NCBI RefSeq assembly: GCF_009765905.1
Contig: NZ_LMUO01000015.1
Span: 402,219-466,218, forward strand
Direction of reading: 5' to 3'
Source of the DNA: Mucilaginibacter sp. L196
GTDB taxonomy: Bacteria > Bacteroidota > Bacteroidia > Sphingobacteriales > Sphingobacteriaceae
DNA: 64,000 nucleotides
Position numbers and translations under genes: made by a program. Of the stretch, positions 59,018-64,000 are shown piece by piece. Numbering within the stretch: position 1 is the stretch's first letter; the number at the start of each line of letters is the position of its first letter. The notes under the pieces are model-generated. The model made no database searches and was not told where the DNA came from. It was given only the letters and a program-made list of their open reading frames with translations.

Positions 59018-59851
59018 ATGAGCAATATTCTTTATAAAACACCGATTAGTTACTATGGCGGTAAACAAAATCTTGCTGAAAAGATAATTACGCTGATACC
59101 GCCGCATGTTCTTTACGGAGAACCGTTTACAGGTGGTGCCGCTGTCTTTTTTGCCAAACGGCCCGCCGAAGTAGAGGTACTTAACGATACCAATGGTGAA
59201 TTAATGAACTTTTACCGCGTCGTAAAACAAGATTATGCCATCCTGTTTGAGGAAATACGTGTTACACTTCACAGCCGCGACCTGCACCGGCAGGCAACAA
59301 TCATTTACAATAACCCGGATATGTTTAATCCGGTTAAACGTGCCTGGGCGATTTGGGTGTTAAGCATTCAAAGTTTTGGCTCTATGCTGGACGGTGGCTG
59401 GGGCTATGATAAAATTGCTAATACGGTTCCGCAAACGCTGGCTAACAAAATAGAACAGTTTACCCTGCGTATTGCCAAACGTTTACAGAACTGCCAGATC
59501 GAAAGCGCGGATGCATTGTATATCATTAAAAGCAGAGACACTGAAAAAAGCTTTTTCTATTGCGACCCGCCTTATTTCAATTCCAACATGGGACATTATG
59601 ATGGCTATTCCGAGCAGGATTTTGAGAATTTGCTGTCTTTACTGGCAAAAATAAAAGGGAAGTTTTTATTGTCGGCCTATCCGTCCAGCATATTAGCGCG
59701 GTATGTTAAGCAATACCAATGGGAGGAATATGCCATCGTGCAACCTATTGTTGTTAATGCCAAAAACCGCAAGCAGAAACTAAAAACCGAGATGCTGGTC
59801 GCTAATTACCCTTTTCATCTGGCACAGAACTATAGTCAATTATTATTCTAA
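59018..59851 (+). CDS. Dam-like adenine-specific DNA methyltransferase (D12 class)
   Basis: A 277-residue enzyme of the alpha (D12/Dam) type. The AdoMet motif is ISYYGGKQNLAEKIITLIP with the typical EPFTGGAAVFFAKRP, NDTNGELMNFYRV follows, and the catalytic motif is FYCDPPYFNS (DPPY). No restriction endonuclease gene is adjacent, so it is an orphan methylase. With ArdC it probably protects the element against restriction in new hosts. A terminator follows. Confidence 0.9.
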   Translation: MSNILYKTPISYYGGKQNLAEKIITLIPPHVLYGEPFTGGAAVFFAKRPAEVEVLNDTNGELMNFYRVVKQDYAILFEEIRVTLHSRDLHRQATIIYNNPDMFNPVKRAWAIWVLSIQSFGSMLDGGWGYDKIANTVPQTLANKIEQFTLRIAKRLQNCQIESADALYIIKSRDTEKSFFYCDPPYFNSNMGHYDGYSEQDFENLLSLLAKIKGKFLLSAYPSSILARYVKQYQWEEYAIVQPIVVNAKNRKQKLKTEMLVANYPFHLAQNYSQLLF

Positions 59852-59881
59852 GTTCAATACAAACTTCCGGTTTAGAGCGGA

Positions 59882-59916
59882 AACACCCCGATCCATCATG
59901 GGTTGGGGTGTTTTTT
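59882..59916 (+). terminator. Rho-independent terminator
   Basis: AACACCCC and GGGGTGTTTTTT pair, with an inner CCATCATGG hairpin, 30 bases after the methylase stop. Confidence 0.85.
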
Positions 59917-59976
59917 AATGGCGTTAATCCAGATATTTTAGCATGTAAATAATAACCCGCTTATCCGTTACCTGGT

Positions 59977-60219
59977 TTATACTACCACTCGGTTTTCCTC
60001 AACTTGTCTTAATAGTATTTCCAGACCTTCATCCCGGCTCATGATATTGCCCAGTTCCTTTAAGGATTGTTTATCCTCATAAATACCATTGGGATCATTC
60101 CAGGCCAGCCATTCAATGATATCATTTCTGTCCATTCCATTAACCAGTAACAGAAATTTATCCTCCGGAATTCCGGTGAGGGATTGATAAGTATAGCCAC
60201 TATTTTTCCAGAAATTCAT
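59977..60219 (-). CDS. Small acidic protein, unknown
   Basis: An 80-residue protein, MNFWKNSGYTYQSLTGIPED, with DDIIEWLAWNDPNGIYEDK-type acidic and aromatic segments and a helical end. It is divergent from the gene at 60277 with 57 bases between. A pair of small divergent genes can be an immunity or toxin-antitoxin unit, but nothing in the sequences shows this. Confidence 0.6.
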   Translation of the reverse strand: MNFWKNSGYTYQSLTGIPEDKFLLLVNGMDRNDIIEWLAWNDPNGIYEDKQSLKELGNIMSRDEGLEILLRQVEENRVVV

Positions 60220-60276
60220 ACTTAAAGTTAATAAAAAATCGTTATATTCAAGGAAGAAATTACTAAAAAAAACGAG

Positions 60277-60567
60277 ATGATTACCGAAATATCAACCATT
60301 CCAGATGTGGAAGACTTTATGAGGCAACTGGTTCAGGAAGGCACCAATGCTCATCCTGACGAAGATTTCAATAATTATGTTCATATGGAAACCGGGATAC
60401 CGGCTTATACGCATGAAGAAGCGGCGGAAAGGAACCGGTTAATGGGTAAGTGTATTACGGTTTGTGAAGCCGCCGGACAGGATGTATATAGTGTCATGCA
60501 GGAAATTTTTCTGATCGAAACAGGTCTGGATAAATATATTCCACTGCCATCCAGTATATATATTTGA
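60277..60567 (+). CDS. Small acidic protein, unknown
   Basis: A 96-residue helical, acidic protein, MITEISTIPDVEDFMRQLVQ, with NRLMGKCITVCEAAGQDVYS in the middle. It is divergent from 59977-60219. No family is recognised. It lies just upstream of the KaiC-like operon, 65 bases from its first gene. Confidence 0.6.
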   Translation: MITEISTIPDVEDFMRQLVQEGTNAHPDEDFNNYVHMETGIPAYTHEEAAERNRLMGKCITVCEAAGQDVYSVMQEIFLIETGLDKYIPLPSSIYI

Positions 60568-60632
60568 TTTGTTTATTAAAATATCTACATTTAAAGGGTC
60601 AACGCATTTTCTAACCAAGCCCTTTACAATTA

Positions 60633-61451
60633 ATGGATTTAACTCCTTATTCCCGTTCCGACGGATTTATAGCGCTTGAAAAGGCGACGGTTGCAAACGG
60701 CTTTATGGGTAAATTTGTTGTTGATTCTGAGTTGACAGATACCCATAAAACAAACTTCCTGGACCATCTGCAAGTCTTCGATATCTCCGGGATTTTGAAA
60801 ATTGAAGATTATTGTTGCGGATTTTTCAGGCAAAACAAATACTTGGGTAAAAGTGCCACCGACCCTTCAAAGCCTTTTGTCAGAATTCTACCCTATGAAA
60901 AGTTTGTTGAATGGATAAATAAGATCACCCTTCTAAATCTCGAAGCATTAATTGAAACTGTTTTCGATTCAGGTATTGACGAGAGTTTAAGAATTTTCGC
61001 CTTCGAACAGTTGATAAACGCCGATATCAAACCAAGCATCCTAAGTGATCCGGATGAATGTATTAAGTTTTTTTCAGTACCTAAACTTCCACTCTCGGTT
61101 GCACCTGAACTAAAAGAAGCATTGACAAGTCAGTGGGGTATGTGGAGTTTTCCCTTTCCCGAAGATGAAAGTGATATTTTTGCACCCTCTAAACTTAATA
61201 GTTTGGATTGCCGCGCCGGCCTTACAGAGGGGATTAATTTAGATAAGGTTGTATACACACATTCAGTACAAGAATGTAACAAAGTCAAGAAGCCAACCGT
61301 ATATGATGCAGAGTTTTATGATCAATTCATGCCCGGAGGTAAAACAGTTCCGTTAGCTGCGTGTAATACTTTGGACGGTTTTGACGAATATTTCCATGTG
61401 CCTAATAAATTTAAGCATATTTTAGATAAGTTCGCGTTAATTATTAAGTAA
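60633..61451 (+). CDS. Unknown protein, first gene of the KaiC-like ATPase operon
   Basis: A 272-residue cytoplasmic protein without a recognised domain: MDLTPYSRSDGFIALEKATV, KTNFLDHLQVFDISGILKIE, then a helical middle and a tail with FYDQFMPGGKTVPLAACNTL. No catalytic motif is visible. The next gene begins two bases after its stop, so they are co-transcribed. It is more AT-rich than the conjugation genes. Confidence 0.7.
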   Translation: MDLTPYSRSDGFIALEKATVANGFMGKFVVDSELTDTHKTNFLDHLQVFDISGILKIEDYCCGFFRQNKYLGKSATDPSKPFVRILPYEKFVEWINKITLLNLEALIETVFDSGIDESLRIFAFEQLINADIKPSILSDPDECIKFFSVPKLPLSVAPELKEALTSQWGMWSFPFPEDESDIFAPSKLNSLDCRAGLTEGINLDKVVYTHSVQECNKVKKPTVYDAEFYDQFMPGGKTVPLAACNTLDGFDEYFHVPNKFKHILDKFALIIK

Positions 61452-61453
61452 AT

Positions 61454-62473
61454 ATGCAGGATACCTTGTTAAACACCCGCGCTTTAGATCTTAAAAATCT
61501 TATTTTAAATCCAGGGGAACCCGACAGAGAAGGGTTTACTTTGCTTGATTTTCGGATTGAGAAAAACAAAAAGCTGGAACCGGGTTCAAAAAAACAAGAA
61601 GAGGAACAGAACATTGTAATATCTCTGTACAATGAACTTTTTGAATTTGCACCCCAGGATATTTCACAACTAATAAGCTATATCAATAGATCAAAGCTGG
61701 ATACGGATGATATTATTGACCAGTTATTATCTTTTCTGAATCTGCCTGATGGCAAGAATCTTAAGGTTTTTCAAAAAGCTGAACTGGTTAAATTTTTAGT
61801 TTCCAAGAAACCCGAACTTGTCGATCCTGAACTTATTAATACAGATCTTGCCGAACTACAAATATCCAGTCCTTGGTTATACGTTAGTCTTCTTTCTGAA
61901 AAATCAAAAGAAGCGGCAGTGGAGTTAATTAAATTCCTTATAGCAGATAACCGTTTTGAAAAGACAGCATTTCTCAATCTTTTTATGAAATGGCTGGGAA
62001 CTCCTGACACTTTTTTTCTTAAAAAAGTTTATAAAGAATTACTTCCGTTGATTGGCGATCTGAATTTCACCAAATTGATGAAAGCGAAATTGGGTGCTGA
62101 TATGGTTAAAGAGATTGACTCCAGAAAGGAAGAAATTACTAAGATCGTGGGTCAACTGAATCAGATAAAAAATCCCGAGTTGATTTCAAGAGCGGAAATA
62201 TACAAAGTTGTTAAAATACGAGAAGCTAATCATCCCAAAGTAAAGACAGGATCCTCAAAGATTTTAGGGCGAAAGGGGGCTTTTATCTCCGGACGCTTGA
62301 GGCGAAGATACTATGGAAAAAAATCTAAAGATTATGACAGGGAGACTATTCAAATTTTAACGAATACTATTGCTTATCCATCGAAACCCCAGGTAATTGA
62401 ATTTAAGCCGTTATTAGTAAAATCCGACGCTTATATTGGGTTTAAAAGAAATGTTTTGAGGCAAATGAAATAA
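61454..62473 (+). CDS. Unknown helical protein, second gene of the KaiC-like ATPase operon
   Basis: A 339-residue protein, almost all helical, with repeat-like segments (LISYINRSKLDTDDIIDQLL, LYVSLLSEKSKEAAVELIKF, LLPLIGDLNFTKLMKAKLGA) and a basic C-terminal region (RKGAFISGRLRRRYYGKKSK) that could touch nucleic acid. No known domain. It is one base from the ATPase gene downstream and two from the gene upstream. Confidence 0.72.
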   Translation: MQDTLLNTRALDLKNLILNPGEPDREGFTLLDFRIEKNKKLEPGSKKQEEEQNIVISLYNELFEFAPQDISQLISYINRSKLDTDDIIDQLLSFLNLPDGKNLKVFQKAELVKFLVSKKPELVDPELINTDLAELQISSPWLYVSLLSEKSKEAAVELIKFLIADNRFEKTAFLNLFMKWLGTPDTFFLKKVYKELLPLIGDLNFTKLMKAKLGADMVKEIDSRKEEITKIVGQLNQIKNPELISRAEIYKVVKIREANHPKVKTGSSKILGRKGAFISGRLRRRYYGKKSKDYDRETIQILTNTIAYPSKPQVIEFKPLLVKSDAYIGFKRNVLRQMK

Positions 62474-62474
62474 A

Positions 62475-64000
62475 ATGGTTAAACCAGAATTTAAGATGAA
62501 GGGGATATATCATTATATGTTTCCAATACTTTGGGATTGTATTTCCCAAGCTTTGGAATTATGTATAAGTTATAGTTCACCTGAAAAAAGAGATTTATTG
62601 GTTGAAACAAATCCAGAGTTAATCAAGTGCTTTGCCGATGTCTTAAAAATTACCCCCAAGGCGGATAAGCATATTGTTGAGGGATTGTATGAGTCACATC
62701 AGGATCGACAAAAACAATATCCCCGTGTTTTAAAACTTACTTTAAGGGCGTTTGATGATGCCCAGCAAATTGGTTCCAGAAAAGACAAATATTTAATCCC
62801 ATCACCTCTTTATATAATTTATCAGCTACTTACTGTTCCTGATAATTCGTTTACTGCGGCCTATTCGATTACAGCCTGCAAGTCTTTTTTATACTATATA
62901 CTAAACATCCACCCCCAAAGACATAAATCTGAATCTAATAATCCGGAATCCCGATTGTTTACAGAAAGTCAGGTAATGGACGCATTAGCAGATTTTGAGG
63001 GGTTTGATATTCAGAGCGGTCGTTGGCCAAAAGAGTTCCTTAATGTTGAAATGGACTATTCAGGTTCGGTCAAAATGCCTATTATTAAATCGTTTGTTGG
63101 TCATTTTCTCGCTGCAAAAGGGATCGCCCACTTATGGTTTCCAGATAAAGATAAAGCACTTGAGTTTTTAACTAAAGATAAAGCAAATACTTTTATTGAC
63201 AGTTTGAGAAAAAAAATCGCTCGTGTTAAATTCCGTAAGTCTGCTCATTACCGTGAATTGCCGGAATGGGGAGAAGTCATTAACCAGATATTTGGCTTTC
63301 CAATTCCTATTAAAGGAGCTGAGGTGGTTTTCTTTGGTGGGCTAAAACCAGCATCTGACGGCGGATTGGTGATAAGTGTAAGCGGAAGAGCGGGGGTTGG
63401 TAAAACTTCATTTGCTTTGGCTCTGGCGAATTCGTTTTCGCCCTTTGGCACGTCCTGTTTTTACATATCTCTTGAAGAAAATGTAGATGATATTGAAAAA
63501 AGGATATTGACAATTAAACCCCAAGTTGAAAAGGAGCTTAATTTTTTTAATGGGAAGATGAATTGGTTTTTCGGCATAGATTTTCCAGGACGAGTTGCTA
63601 TCGACGCGTTGTCGGCCGAAATAAATGCAATTGCAGATGACCTGCACACAAAAAAAAACAAATCTATAAAAGATGAGAAGGTAATCGCCTGTCCATACAT
63701 ATTTGTAATTGATAATATAAACGAGTCTGTTATTGATTTCGATAATAACTATTATCAACAAATTGAATACTTCATAGAAACCTGTAGAAAACTTAATTCT
63801 ATTATTCTGATTTTAACTCCCGAAAGCATCCCTGAAAAGCTTAAAATAGAATACCTTGTAGACATCGGAATTGAATTGAAGCACAAAGGTGTCGATATAG
63901 ACGATGATAAACCAATTCGGATTTTCAATCTGTTTAAAACAAGACATCAGTTGTCCAGGCAAGGAGCACACATTTTTCACATGACAGGCAAAGAGGGATT
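62475..64000 (+). CDS. KaiC/RadA-like RecA-fold ATPase with novel N-terminal domain (partial)
   Basis: At least 508 codons, open to the window edge, so the C terminus is missing. Residues 1-270 are a helical domain that I do not recognise. From about 275 follows a RecA-like core: FGFPIPIKGAEVVFFGG, Walker A SGRAGVGKTSFALALA (304-312), the catalytic Glu region CFYISLEENVDDIEKRI (Glu334/335), Walker B YIFVIDN (Asp413), and late in the core RIFNLFKTRHQLSRQGAHIF, the KaiC/RadA strand pair with the basic KxR finger. It has no zinc finger as in RadA. It starts one base after the previous stop. With the two upstream genes it forms a three-gene system of unknown role, located in the cargo zone of the element. 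Confidence 0.82.
   Translation, partial: MVKPEFKMKGIYHYMFPILWDCISQALELCISYSSPEKRDLLVETNPELIKCFADVLKITPKADKHIVEGLYESHQDRQKQYPRVLKLTLRAFDDAQQIGSRKDKYLIPSPLYIIYQLLTVPDNSFTAAYSITACKSFLYYILNIHPQRHKSESNNPESRLFTESQVMDALADFEGFDIQSGRWPKEFLNVEMDYSGSVKMPIIKSFVGHFLAAKGIAHLWFPDKDKALEFLTKDKANTFIDSLRKKIARVKFRKSAHYRELPEWGEVINQIFGFPIPIKGAEVVFFGGLKPASDGGLVISVSGRAGVGKTSFALALANSFSPFGTSCFYISLEENVDDIEKRILTIKPQVEKELNFFNGKMNWFFGIDFPGRVAIDALSAEINAIADDLHTKKNKSIKDEKVIACPYIFVIDNINESVIDFDNNYYQQIEYFIETCRKLNSIILILTPESIPEKLKIEYLVDIGIELKHKGVDIDDDKPIRIFNLFKTRHQLSRQGAHIFHMTGKEG

Larger units (their letters stand above)
33603..59851 (+). mobile_element. Backbone of an integrative conjugative element (Bacteroidetes tra type)
   Basis: From here to the Dam-like methylase nearly all genes read in one direction and most belong to conjugation or element upkeep: toprim/primase pair, MobC, relaxase, ParA, TraE, TraE, TraF, TraG, VirB5-like proteins, TraJ, TraK, TraM, TraN, coupling protein, M23 peptidase, ArdC. 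Many start codons overlap the preceding stop (ATGA). The integrase at 1493 beside tRNA-Met could belong to it. The limits given are those of the recognisable backbone; the true ends are not visible in the window. Confidence 0.85.

Overview
The window looks like the chromosome of a member of the Bacteroidetes, most likely family Sphingobacteriaceae (Mucilaginibacter or Pedobacter type). The reasons are a SusC/SusD pair, Bacteroidetes-type conjugation genes (TraE, TraF, TraG, TraJ, TraK, TraM and TraN families), a DUF6520/MauE pair, promoters of the TTTG / TAnnTTTG type, and few Shine-Dalgarno sequences outside the conjugation block. The genus is an inference from protein flavour only.

Layout. 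(1) 1-3042: the start of a DHA2-type MFS exporter, a HAD-family hydrolase, a tRNA-Met(CAT) gene, and a tyrosine integrase just 3' of that tRNA. (2) 3083-20938: a dense mosaic of small metabolic genes and their regulators: amidase (AguB type), SDR, HbpS-like protein, degenerate MBL-fold protein, AraC, TetR and HxlR regulators, a second-type GAPDH, quinone oxidoreductase, alpha/beta hydrolases, a bestrophin-like channel and an APCDD1-like secreted protein. Shared operator-like dyads tie several of these into small regulons. A complete transcription attenuator (leader peptide, antiterminator, terminator) precedes an orphan ACT-domain IlvN-like gene. (3) 20967-28695: an XRE regulator, a strongly structured candidate RNA, a susC-susD-tlpA(DUF3738) operon, and a convergent MauE-DUF6520 operon. 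(4) 28924-33453: a Crp/Fnr gene, then a tight operon of an alpha-oxoamine synthase, a GNAT acyltransferase and a 7-TM LuxR-type regulator that could be a small-molecule signalling circuit. (5) 33603-58985: the backbone of an integrative conjugative element: duplicated HTH/toprim replication genes, an AT-rich region of repeated AGCTA words, large inverted repeats, a likely oriT, MobC, relaxase, ParA, the type IV secretion genes, the VirD4-like coupling protein, an M23 peptidase and an ArdC antirestriction protein. (6) 59018-64000: a Dam-like methylase, two small divergent genes, and a three-gene operon ending in a KaiC/RadA-like ATPase that runs off the window.

The conjugation block transfers DNA as follows: MobC and relaxase nick at oriT, the coupling protein passes the strand to the VirB4/6/8/9/10-like channel, the M23 enzyme opens the wall, and ArdC plus the methylase protect incoming DNA. 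The integrase beside the tRNA could be the element's own, which would make the 3-33 kb region cargo, but no second copy of the tRNA 3' end was found in the window, so the limits stay open. The KaiC-like operon lies where such elements usually carry cargo such as defence genes, and is the best candidate here for an undescribed system.
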